From Anas platyrhynchos (Eukaryota > Chordata > Aves > Anseriformes > Anatidae), in assembly GCF_047663525.1 (NCBI RefSeq), contig NC_092590.1, positions 10,622,001 to 10,686,000 of the forward strand: a stretch of DNA of 64,000 nt, read 5' to 3'. Position 1 is the stretch's first letter. Each line of letters begins with the position of its first letter. Positions 34,585 to 47,500 of the stretch are shown here, one piece after another. Under the pieces are notes generated by a model. The model saw only the letters and a list, made by a program, of their open reading frames with translations, was not told the origin of the DNA and made no database searches. The position numbers and the translations under genes were made by a program.

Positions 34585-35595
34585 GTTTTATAGTGACGTT
34601 TTATTCAGAAAACAGTCTGTATAAAAATATTTACAAATCCTTTGAATTTCTAAGTTGAAATAAAACTATTCCTATGCCCAAAGCTGCATTTTCTTTTTTT
34701 CTTCCAGTGTGTTTTCCCCCTCTTCAGGTTTCTGACATTACAGGCAGCTGCTGAACGCTGCCGCCCCGCTGCGTGAGCAATGCCCAGCCCTTTGCCGCAG
34801 CGTGTTGCCCAGCACAGGAGGTTTGTGGTATTTCAGCAGCACCTCTTAATTCTGGAACACAGCTCTGGACAAAACCTCCTGTCCTGTGTGCTGAATTCTC
34901 TGCCTGAGGGAAACGTACAAAATGCAGCCCATTTTCAGAGGGGCAGCACAAGGGACCAAACTGCAGGTGGCGTTCCATTGCTGTGGGATAACTCTAAACT
35001 GTACAAAAATACATTTGACCAGAAGTGTTACTCATCTATCACCTTGAAAAGGGCCTTGAGATATTAGGTTTAATTGTTTGGATTGTAATCTAGGTATTAT
35101 TTACAGAAATGTAACAAGTTCTGTTCTTTTGATTTAGGCCCTAAACAGGCCATACAAAAGAAGTCTTTAATGTTTCCAGAAGGCCTGGTTTTAAGTAGCA
35201 GGCTCAAGGTTACAGACCGTGCTGCTGAGGGTTAGTAGTGATGGAACTTGGAATAAATTCTCAAGAGTGCTCCCAATCACCACAGGGTTTTGAAGTGACC
35301 GCCTAGTTAACGGGTGTCTGAACCAAGTGTGCACCACGGACGTAAATTGCACGTACCAAACCGACACTGCGATTTTGCAGCAGTCTCCACGTGTGACTCA
35401 ACAGCCTGGAAGCACTGGGCTGTAAAATCTGTGTGCAAACATCTGTGTGCAGCAAGCACACGCGCACAGGCCCTCCGCAAGTCAGGCAGACGTTTGAAAC
35501 TGTCCCCTCGTTTGAAACTGTCCCCTCGTAGCCAGGCGCCTTTTCCCTTTGGCAAAGAGGCGACTGCTGCCCAGGGCGCAGTGCTGGAGGTGCAG
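34585..35595 (-). terminator. DAPP1: DAPP1 3'UTR and poly(A) signal
   Basis: On the minus strand an AATAAA lies at 34605-34600, about 990 bases after the DAPP1 stop codon, so cleavage is expected near 34585. The 3'UTR contains an 18-base tandem duplication (35491-35526). Its end faces the LAMTOR3 end about 410 bases away, in a tail-to-tail arrangement. Confidence 0.7.
35491..35526. repeat. 18-bp tandem duplication
   Basis: The 18-base unit cgtttgaaactgtcccct occurs twice in direct succession with no mismatch. It lies within the inferred DAPP1 3'UTR. The perfect identity suggests a recent slippage or duplication event. Confidence 0.95.
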
Positions 35596-38500
35596 CTAGG
35601 AGGTGAGGGCGGAGTTACGCTGCTCCAGTTGCCTCCGTATCTGCGACTAGAACAGAAGAACAACCCATTACCATTTGTCTGCAAAACTGAATCCAAACAC
35701 TGATTTTTTTTTTTTTTAAAGGAAGTAACATTGTCAAGCCTTTACGTTGTCGTGTCATTGCTTCCTTCATTCCTTCAGGACCAGCACACAGTCTGTGCTG
35801 ACGCTCAGTACCATCCACTATCTACACTACGACACATTTGAAGATGGAAGTAAGTCATTTCTTCTCTGTAACAAGTATCCAAAGGGCATCCCAAAAATGT
35901 ACAGTGGGTTTGCAGACATGTACATTACATGAAAACTACATATTTTGCTCTAGTTGGCCTGGAAGCCAGAGCAAGCACCCCTCACTGCTCCTAGCAGGCT
36001 CTAATATCGGGGCTTACTGCGGCAGTACCGAGGGCACTGCTTCCCGAGGCACAGGCACTTAGCACCACGCATCACCTTACCAGTTTCCATCGCAGGATTT
36101 TGATCCACTCGTCTGCTTCTATCCCGGTTTTGGCGCACAGGTAGTATGTCCTTAGTGGGAACACCAGGCTGTAGGCAAACAATCAGAAATATTTCTTAAA
36201 TTGCTGGAACAACCAGCAGGTCCTCCAAAAACCCAACCCATCTGGCCTGTATATTGTGTGTGCATGTTAAGACAGAGCTCCTTTACAACTCGGGGACGTG
36301 CTGGCCTCAGCCCACGTGGACCCAAAACACACAGGCACAGAAGCAGTTACGGTACGACCTGTTGCAATATTTGAACCAGCAGCTGGGCCCTCCCTCGCCG
36401 AGCTCCACGAGTCTAGGTGGCAATTATACACGCTTACAGGCTTAGGAAAAGAAGTGCCCGCAATATACAGGCCTACCCTCTTCCTCCTCACCAACCAAAG
36501 AACCTCTTGCCACTGGCACCCAGTGGCTACATTTAACACCCCCGGCTATTTGGGCCTTCCCAGCAAGGTGCAGAAAGAACAGCGACTTACCAGAAACAAT
36601 TGACTCTTTCTTGGGAATAGTCAAATTGCACAGCTGAGCATTCCGTTAAGTCGAGTGCCCGAATTGGTTCTGTGGCCTTGAAAATAAAGTGGTTTTAAAA
36701 TGGGAACACACGGAAACAGAATATAAGGCTAGTTCAGTTCCTCTTTGATGCACATGGACCCTTATACACGCTCCAGGTTTCTCTGGGTGTAGGGGCAACA
36801 GGTACAGCACTGGAAACCCAAACTAAAGCAAAATGAACGTCGGTGCTGATGCCAGATGAATGCAGCTAAATGTAAGATACTGGGCAGTAAGCTCAAAGCT
36901 GGACAAACAGCAAACTACTGCTGCAGGAAATCAGAATTAAATTAAATTCAGTAACAGATCAGGTGTCCAGCTGAGGCTCACAAGAAGGAGATAGTTGTAA
37001 GTCTTATCAGGCTTAACCAGCTGCTGGAGATTTAATTAATTCCAAAGTGCTCTGAAAGGCTGAAACTGAGTAGGGAGAAAGGCACAAGGACAGCTCAAGC
37101 TGTGTGTGTTTAGCTTTCTGGGGATAGGCCTGGAGGTGCTAAGGTGCGGGGATGCAGTGATGCATGTGACTGCAGCCCCACACCCTTCAGAGTTCCCTTC
37201 TCTCCAGGTGTGAGTCCTTTTGACTCGTTTTCTCTCAACCTCACCCTGCTGAGCACCTCATCAGAGGTGGCTGAAGTGAGAGGGCAGCTGCTCTCTGCTC
37301 AAACACCCTCAGCAGCTCCCACAACTGGGGTGCTGCCCTTACAAATGTTATGCTGGAAGCCGAATTCAACATGATTTAACTGAAAGGAACACCGATGGCA
37401 AATCCCACAAATACTACATCATTGTTCATAAATGGTAGTGTTCAGGATGAGAGGGCAGGTGCATGCTGTTGTTTTAAAACCTGTTAGGCCCTTGAAATAG
37501 GGCTGGGCAGAGGTAAACCATTTGGCTGCACTTCTGGAGGAACTCGCCCTGGAGGTCTTGCAAGGGTAGAGAAACTCTACCTGCATTTTTACTCGGTTTA
37601 AGACGAAAATGGAACAGCAACAGAAAGGGTGAACATTTTCCCAGATGCAATAGGTGAAACTATGTGCTAGGTGGAGTGCTAACAAAGAGGTTTTTTAAAT
37701 GAGCAGTTTATGTAAACTGTGCAACCTTTTGAACTCAAAGGATGAAATCAAGGAATGCAAAACATACTTCTGGTATTTGCAGAAATATTTTAATAGCACT
37801 GCTCTCCGCTAGGCTGTATGTCAAAACTAACCAGTGAAAGCTGAGCTGGTAGCTTGAAAGCCACTAATAAAAATGCCCTGTAAAGAGCACGTCTAACTAC
37901 GAGGTAAGACTGCCAGAGCACAGGAGATGTTTCCTAGCTGTAAAACTTACTAACTTGCTCGTTAAGGTCATCAGCAAAACTCTGACTGAAAGGTCTGACC
38001 CCTCTGACAGCATGGGAAGCTGTAGCTTGGTAAGCTGTGATAGATATGCAAGAAGACAGAGGTAGGAGGAGGTTGCAGCTGCCTCTACAGAGATTTGAAG
38101 AGTGGAACTGGTGTTCGCTACTTACTGTCTGGTCTTTGAAATATTTAAGTTCGTTCCTATGCAATGTAAACCACCTCGTCTTCCAGTTCTGAAAAATTAA
38201 GAATGGATGGTAATTGCCTTGTGAGAATTTAACACACCGCTTCTTGGGAAAGCAAAACACAAATTTGTTCCTCTCTGTAGGGGAATTGAGGCCGAGCCAT
38301 TTCAGCTCTTCATTCACTATCTATTGTGTGTGTGGTTATAGAGTAGAAGCAAGGAGTAAGAGGTTTTCTTACCTTGACTATTTTGCCTTGTTTTATCAAA
38401 TATCCTTCTTTCGTACCAAGCTGTGAAGTGAGAAGGAAAGGGATCGGGGTTAGAGACAGCTCTGCTTCCATTTCCCACGTCCTCCTCTTTGCCTACATCC

Positions 38501-41500
38501 ATGAGGTGAAGGAGCAGCCTATTCTCAGCAACCTTTCCCTTGCTGCTTGCACCATCCTCATCCTGTGTGCCCTGCTCCCCTTGTGAGGCTGGATCCAACA
38601 CCAGGATAAACACGGACCTGTGCTGGCTCTAGAGGCAAAATCTTACACCGTGCCTCCCCGTTCAAGCCTCTGGCCTACATCTTGTCAACCAAACGAAGCA
38701 AAATACTTGGCAGTTATGTTTCATTTTTATTTAGTACACTTGGTTGGCTGTCCCTGTGCATGTTATAACCAGAAGTACCCAGGGTTTACCAGACAGTGGA
38801 ATTACCCACAAAAATCACTGTTGAAATTCAAGAAATTTATTCTTTCAAGCAGCCACATGTTTTAGAGGAAAGACCTGTTACATTCCACGTGCTTCCTGAA
38901 AAATTAGTTTTTGAACTGTTTTACTGGTACCATGAGCGACTCGAGGAGCCCGTGATTTCTCAGACAGTCACTGAAACTTTCTGTAGAGACCTCATGTCAG
39001 ACTGCTGACCTCTAGAAACCAGATTCTTGCAGAGTTGGTTACTGTTTGCTCTTGGAAAAAACAATGCCTTTTATATGCAAGCCAAGTTTCTTTGAAGGCT
39101 AAGTAGAAGTCAGACATGAATAGTTAGTTGTAGGACACAAAGTGCTTCTTTCATGGACTTAATAAGCCTGTATTAATGCAACTCTTCCTCTTTTACTCTC
39201 AAGAGTTAGTTATTAATATACTTTCCTCTGTGTTTTGAGCAATACAGTTCTGGAGAAACCACCTGTCTCACTTAGATATGAGTTACTAGGGATTTAAAGT
39301 CTCTAATTACTGTCCAAGTGAGTCACAGATGTCAGAGCAGATGGCCCAAGTGGATATGAAGATGCTCTCTTGTTTCTCACACCAGCAAGGCATGGCTTCT
39401 AACATGACACAGCTTTTTACTAGAGCTGAAAGGGTGGAGGCTCTCCTCTGTCATATTGCTCTTTCTATTTTGGGTGCAAGTCTGTGTTAGAATATAGTAA
39501 GCCATCTTCCTTCTTATCATAGAGTAAGATAAGATGATTCTCAAGTAGTAATAAATTCAAATGAGAAAATGCTAAAAAAATTCTTTCAAATAATGTACCT
39601 ATCAGGACACAGATACACTTACTACTAATTTGGTTGTACCACACTTCAGTTTGGGGTTTCCTTTTCCAAATGTGTTCCTGCCTGTCTTTTTAATGTTTTT
39701 TGTTTGTTTGTTTTCAAAAGCTCCCTTTTTAAGTGAATTAGAAAGTCAGAGGTGCTCTCTTCCTGCCTTCCAGTTAGGAAGGGGTCTTGCTAACTGAGGA
39801 AAAGAATTCTGCCAAACCAAGAAGGCTACTAAAATAATGAGCAATGAGTTTCTGTCTAATCAGGTCCACTGCTTCCTGTCAATTAATCCTCATGCTCACT
39901 GAATGAGACTAAATGTCATAGATCCTGAAGCTATTACTTGTTTTAGTTGTTGTGTACTCCTCCTCTCACCTGTGGAGAGAGGAACTTCTCACTGCCTGTA
40001 AAGGAGTTCTGCCAAAATCAGGGCTTAGAGTGCAACCTGACAAAGGCATTGTAGCATACAGCCTGACAAGTTTGTCAGAAAGACTTGAGAAGTGCTCATC
40101 TTCTGTGTTGTTTTTTAATTCCTGATAATGTTAGTGATAAGGTGGCATTTTAAAGTGAAGTTAATGCAGAACTAAAACCCTCTTATGTACTTTGTTTGGA
40201 TGGCCAGACTCACCTCGACCAGCTGCAGACAATGTTTTCCCACTGACAGCATCGAGGGTCTCAGAGAAAACAGTTGTGAAAGGCTTTGTCTGTACCTAGC
40301 AAATCTGTTTTGCCTTGTTTGGCAAAGACTTCCTGTATATCAGAACCCATAAAGGGATGAATTACTGGTGTTATTCCACAGCTCGCTCCAGCAATCATAC
40401 TAAGCTCAGGCCACCAAACATCCCTCACACCAGACGTGACTTACTGAGGGAGCACTTGGAACAAGATCACTCTCTGTCCTTCCCGTCTGCATTGCTGTGT
40501 GAACTCGGACAGACTCATAGATGGATGGTTCTTCCACTTTGCATGGATAGGGATGCTTCAACACAATTAAGGTTCCTGGAGAGAAAAAGAGCAGGAGTGA
40601 GTAATCTGGTAACATAGTCTTAGAAAATAACTGGCAGTAGCTGCCTGCTTGTGGAACGGCGAACTCGACCTTTTCTTAAAAATGGAAAAGGAATAATGGC
40701 TCTCTCATGTTGATAAATCTGGTCAAATATTTCAAACCTGCACCATTTGAATAGTTCAGACTTTGTGGAGGACGTCTTCTACAAGAATTCACCCGTGCTA
40801 CAGAGAGGCACTTATTGCTGGATTTGCTTGCCCAGTGTCACCATCTTGGCTCTACTGTGTTGCTCAAACATGCTCAGACAGACTCAACAATGACTTTTGG
40901 GCACCTGGATCTGGCTTAAATACATTCCCTCATCCCTGTATCCCTTGGCGCGGATTTTTTCGTGAAAACCCTCTTCAGTTCTTCTAAGTAGTAGATAATT
41001 AAAACCATCCCGCAATGCATCAAAAAAAAAAAGTGGGGAAAAAACAAGACGGCAGTCCTCAGGGGTAAGTGTCTCATCCTGCCTGAACCTTCTTTCCAGT
41101 CACGGAGTAACTAGGTAGTACAGAATAAATGAATTGAATCACAGATTTCATAGTTAGTGAATGCTTACAGATGAAATGCTGACAAAGATTTGCCTTGTGA
41201 CTTTCTTCAAAGTACAGGCATCTCTTTCACGGCATGCATGAAGATATGACTACAGACATTATCACATCTGTTTGTAAGCATCCGTGAAAATTTTAAATAA
41301 ATGGTGCCTCTTTAAAACTTTTAAACTTACTGGTGTTCACCCTAGGACATATTATATTCCCTTCCTGTGCATGAGGCTGGGTGGGTAGGCATGATGCTAT
41401 ATTAGATATGAAGATATGAGGTCATAAATCGTCCTGGTTTTGCCAACTCCCCACACTTGGATGCTGCACAAATCCTTTAATCTGTCAGATAGACCTCAAA

Positions 41501-44500
41501 ACAGTAAGCCTGTATTACCATCACCTTTTATTATTTTGCCATAGTTCTTCCTAGTTAGTAACATTCTGATTAGGGTGATTTTTTATTCTCCAAATAAGTT
41601 CTTCTTTTCTTTTTCTCCCCCATTTTCTGCAAAAAGCTGTGTTCACAGGAGTGAATCCATCTCACTATTCACCACGGTGAAGAACTTCCTCAAAACAGGA
41701 TCTGCTCTACCTTCTAATCTCCTTGTTTTAAAACAACATCGCAGAGTACCACATGCTGCTGCATTTCCATTTCATGCTGGAATTGTTAGCTGTTGAGGAG
41801 GAGGGACTTGAAACCCAGAGGTGATTTGAGTAACTTAAATATGAAATGAGGTTTAAATTATGTTTTGTAATGTGAAGAGCTGCACAGGGAAGTGGAACCA
41901 TGACAGCTGAAGTAGCCAACTGAAATCTGCTCACGGGTGTATGTATGGGTGTATGCAAATACGGTATGTTCAGCTTGCAATAGGTAAAAAGTCAAGATCA
42001 GTTTAATTCTCTCTGACCTTACAGGAAGAAAATGCTGTGCAAAAAAAAAAAGGAAATTGAGACACACCCCATCACCAGCCTACAGAAACTACTCCTCAGC
42101 ACAGGCTCCGAGTATTACCATACGTACATTGTAGACGGAGATCCCCGTGGCAGAACTGGCAGGGCTAGTTTAACATTTCACACAATGCTTGTTTTCTAGT
42201 AAGCTCTCCATGTTTCTTCTCCACAAAAGATACTTGTACGGAGTCATTTGGCAAACATATAGAAGAACTAGTAAAGGCTGTCCTGCAGCAAGATTCTGCT
42301 GTTTGTGCACAGTATCTGTTTCTAAGGAGGAAGATAAATTAGCCAAGTTGCTGGAAATGCTAGGTTTGAATGGCTTTTGCTTTCTTGCCTGAGTAATGAC
42401 TCTATGTTTCTGTATGTTTTCAAAATACTTTAAAGGAAAAACTGATAAACTAAATAGCTAAGAATAACGTTTTGACCTTGTCCCTTTGAATAAAGACAGA
42501 AATATGGAAATATTCTCTTCAGCATTAATAAATAGGTTCAGCCTGCCTGTTCAAGAAACAATCTCACAGAACACAGCAGCCTCAACTTCCTTTTCATTAT
42601 CTGTAGTTCAGGAGGAAGTGTACACATTACACTGCAGAAAAATACGTTAATCCATGCAGCAAGCTGAAGTGGCAAATGAAGCTGTAGCAAGACAAGGTTT
42701 GTTGGCCTTGGAGCACAATCCTGCAGCTGTCCCAGTACGAAAGATCCACTGTGTTCCACTGACCAGTTTGCAGGGCTGCAGCCCTACACGTTCAAGTAGT
42801 GATCAAAGAGCCTGGTGTAGCTCTTCAGACACACAATTAGCTCCAGTGAGACAAAACTTGAATGGAAAACAGAGGAAACCATCACATACTCTTCTGTATT
42901 CTCCTGGAGAAGCTGGCAGCCCATGTCTTGGACAGGTACACGCTTTGCTGTGTTATAAACTGGCTGGTGATGTAAGTGAAGTAAGCCCCTGCTCCCTGTT
43001 CTAGTAGAGATTGGTTGTCATCCCAGAGAGTTTCAACATCTGCATCTGAAGGAATGTTGCCTGAATGCCAGATCTCTCTTCCTCTCTACTGCTATCCATC
43101 GTAAAAAAAAAAGGCAAAGGATTTTTTGATGGGATGTTCAAGTGTTTTTTTCCTGCACTGTATCGTGTTCAACTTAAATAAATCAAAGAGGCTTCACAGA
43201 GCCAGCAGAATCTGATGCGGGGGCCTTAAGGCGACAAGTGAGCCCATCCTTCAGCACTGTTGATTCTGTCCACAGAGATCACGTAACATCGGAGCCCGAA
43301 TTCCTACTGTCTGCAACACATGTACTGAAGGAATGGGGAAATACAAGCTTTATGTCATCTGAACTCTTTAGAGCTAGGCCTGTGGGTGCATGTCCGACTT
43401 CACAGGAAAAATTGCTTATTGGCACAAAAGGTACCACCAGAAACTCTGTTCTAAATGCAATACTGAGGTTACTACTGCATTGCTTTGTAAAATATTTTGC
43501 AAAGCGACCCTTGAATTTAATGCCTGTGATCTGCTTCTGTTAACATAGCACCAATGTGTATTTGTGTCACAGCTACTGCATGTGGCAGCTATTATTTAAT
43601 TGGTCACTTGCATGTATGATTAATGCAACTCAGAGTTATTTACATACACTTTCTACGCAGGATATGAAAATTTTTGGCACTTATCTGTTTTGACTCATCT
43701 TCTACTTACATCTACTTACATCTGCAGCTTATTGTTAAAACTGTCACTTTCATGCTAACACACAGCTGTTTGTTGTGGGATTCCAGTCTGGTAGTGCTCA
43801 TCTCACTTGTAGGAATAGAGTTTAATGTTTTGACTCTTAATTCAGATAGTGTGCTGGCTGCTGAAGAAGCCTGTGTTTTTCTCCTTTCTTAAAAGCCACA
43901 CAAATCACTGTGATAGCAAATGAAATCAGCAGACTGATCTGCTCTAGACAGAAAGAGGGAGACGTCATACAGGGCACAGTTCCTACAAAAAAGGGGGGAG
44001 CATATCACTGTAGGCTTGTTTGGATGAGGAATTATGAAGCTAAACAATTTCAGGTCCTTTTTCTACTTATTCTTACTGGGGGATTTCAACTCCATATATG
44101 AACACTTATTTCCTCACTATAAAAAACTCTGCTTTGGTTTTGCCCTTTTTTCAGAAGGTTCTGCTCCTCCCATTACATGCATATTTTGAAATGCTGCCTT
44201 CTCTGGGAGGCCAAAAAGAGCTCATGTCCCTAGATAGCAAAAACCCAGTAAGTTTACGTGTAGTTTGTCTTCATCATAACTTGAGTTTTTGAAGAGGCAT
44301 ATTTTGGATACCTCAGGTTAACACAAACACAAATTTCTGAAGAAGAGCACTTCAGCAACAGATCTACCTTTTAACATATCAAAAGTTCCTTTTACTCAGA
44401 TCTATGTGAAGCATGACTATAAGCACGTTGATACAAACATACGTCTCTCCTTACCTGTTTCACTTCCAATTAAAGGCTGATTTGCAAAGTGCATGACTAA

Positions 44501-47500
44501 TTCCTTCAAGCTAGCAAATTCGTTAAATCCAAATTTGAATGAACTTCCTGTGTGTTCAACATGGAAGTGCTTCACAGAATCTTTTCCCCTAAAACAGAAA
44601 AGAAAAGTTGTCAAGGCAGAAATACCAAGGGCATCTGGCATGTAAAAGCCCTAAGCAGCAGCTTCCACTACAGGACATCAGATCATAGGCTGCAAATCAT
44701 TGCCCTGGCAGTAATAATGCTGCTATTACTAACAAGTGCTAATAGTCAACATATCTGAGAATCAGATTTATTAAGGAAATGTAATTGCTGCTTTACAGAT
44801 GAGGGATAGTGAGAGCCTAGAAAGGCCAGGTAAGTTAAACTAATTATTGTTGTCAATAAGAAAAAAGACTTATAAACAAGGTTTCCAGCCTTCTGTCAAA
44901 GCAGGATGACGCTCCTCGTTCATCTGGCTTTGGTCATGATGCTGTGCCCGTATCACTCAATGTACCTTACTTTTCATGTGTCATCCCAATCTCACTGAAA
45001 ACGCTTTGTTGCTTTTTCAGTCGCAGGCTGCATCCTTTTTGCACCCCTATTAAGCCTAACTTCAGACAACTAAGGCTTTAAAATTTGTCTGCTTTGTCTC
45101 TGTCCTCAGGCAAAGGGCTCCTTTGTGGAGCTGACAGTGGGTGCTGTCAAACAAGAGCCAGGGTCCTTTTCCTGTCAGGGAAGCAACATTATTTGTTTAT
45201 GAAAGCTGGTGATATTTAGAGAAGTGTGCAAGGCCTCACTTCCTGGATGGGTACTTATTTTGACTTCAGAAGTCAGTGAAGCACTTAGAGCGAGTATCTC
45301 TTCTCTGAAAAAGTTACTTCTGTTAATATTACCAGCATCCAAAGGAGTTTGGAGAAAAATCTGGCTCAGGGAAACTGTATGTAGCAAATACACAGACAAA
45401 TTTTGCAGAAGAAAGGGATTTGTCTTTTCTGTTGTTTATTGCCACTTCCACAGGAGACTGAACAGTACTCAGGACATGATATTGTAGAACATGCCTCTAT
45501 CAAACCCTCACGTACTTTGCCCTACAGCTCAGATACAAAGTGTGCAAGTCAAGTGCAGAGGCCCTATCTACCAAATAGCCACTACAGCTGTTTGCTATAA
45601 TGACAGTTCTTATCTTTTCATTTAATTTCACAATAAATACCATGTTGCAATGAGAGTAACTTCTACTCTATTTCATTGTTCCTTTCTAGGGTTGGCTAAT
45701 TTAACTGGGGAAGGGAGTTTCAGGCAGCATGTAGTCTCTCTCCCTGTTCTTCTTACAGCTGTCAGTTAAAACCCCAAGGGACGTTTGAGCACGGTTTCCT
45801 TTCACAAATTACAATAACGACTGGTGAAGTTTCTTCAGAGGCAGAAAGTAAAGTAGAAGCTGTAGAAATAATTTTAGGAGAGAAGAAAATGGCAGCTCTA
45901 ACTTCCAAAATAATTCTACAAAGTATATCAGAACAAAAATGAATTACTTCTGCCAAAATGAAGTTTTAGTATTAGTCAAAAAATGCAAAGGAAAACTTAG
46001 AGTAGAAAATGGATAAATGAAGTATTTTAAAATCAATATAAGTATTTCAAGGGAGTTGTACCACCACAAAACTGATGTAACAGAGTAAAAGGCCAAGCTT
46101 CAGGCTCAGGTCTGGAACACTCCATACATACAGTGAGGTACTAAGTGACTCTTATGTCAAGAGATGAGTAGAAGAAGATTGGAACTGGCCTGAAGTAGAC
46201 TTTTCTAGGTGTCATAAGCCTAGAATTTGTTAAAATGGCAAATATATTTTCATTAACACTTTAGCTTTCATTTCAAATTAGAACAACTACTTAAATTTCA
46301 TTTTGTTATGATGAGTTGTTTCCTGAGTGCCTTTGAAAACTAGTTTCATGATTTATTTTTTATAAAACTGGGGTAGATTATTCCAAATAATGTTTGGTTG
46401 CATGTTACAGTCAAAAAATACTAACTAGGAATATACAGGTTCTTCTGAAATTACTTCTTTAAGGCAGGCTGTTATACATACATGCTACCATTCTTCTTTC
46501 CAACACTTGCACTCAATTCAGACATTTCTACTCTGAATATCTGTGCTGTAACATCAGCTTCAGACCTCAGTCTGGCACCCTTCAAGGTCCCTCTATAAAT
46601 GGCTGTCTATAACAGTAATAACTTGAGCAGTGTGTGTACAGTCATGCTTGCTCCAGTGTCTTCTATCAGAAGTCAGTGACACAGCTGATATTTACTTTTC
46701 ACACCTCAGGGGATCAGGATATGGGCAAAGTGCACTTTCCTCGGGTTCTGAGCGACTACGCTCCCAAATTATAAAAGCTCCTGGTACTACACATAGGAGG
46801 TCACAATTTCAAGGGAGAATGCTGTTCCTATCTAGCAGGGTCATGAATAACTAGCATCCTTGTATCTATTAGAGTGACTTTGGCTTAAAAAGTTACTGTG
46901 ATTCAGCTGAGCTGTGGTTCAGAGGCTCAATCTGAGGCAGAAATGAGTATGAATGCAATAGCTTAAATGTTCACTAGAGACTGATAAGAACAGATACTAC
47001 ATTTGATCTTTTTTAAAAAAAAAATTCTAATAGAGTGTCATTCAACAGGATTACATCATTAGGAATATATATTAAAATAGTCTGGGCCTTCGAAAGAAAT
47101 CTAAAGGTCATATCAAGGCATGAGATGCAAACACAGAGCAAGTGAAGACTGAAAAATGCCAGTTATGCAGCAGTAGATGAACTCGCTTCTGTCTGTACCT
47201 TACCTTACAGAGAGGGAATACAAATCTTCCCTTTCATTACTCTTCCTCAAGAGATAGCTTCCATCCTGCCCGTTGGAAAGAAGCAGGGCTTCTGCTGCGT
47301 GTCGGGTAAGATTATCGTGATACCACCTGGGAAGACAAAAGGGGTTAAAACATCATTACCTCTGCTCTTAGTTAACAGCTTCTGCAGAGTTATGGAGCTG
47401 AGTTAAGAGAAAAACGATGCCCTGCAACTAACACTGCTACAATTCTACATTATTCTTCTCACAGGCTCACACAGATTGCACAAAACTCGGCCTCTTAAGG

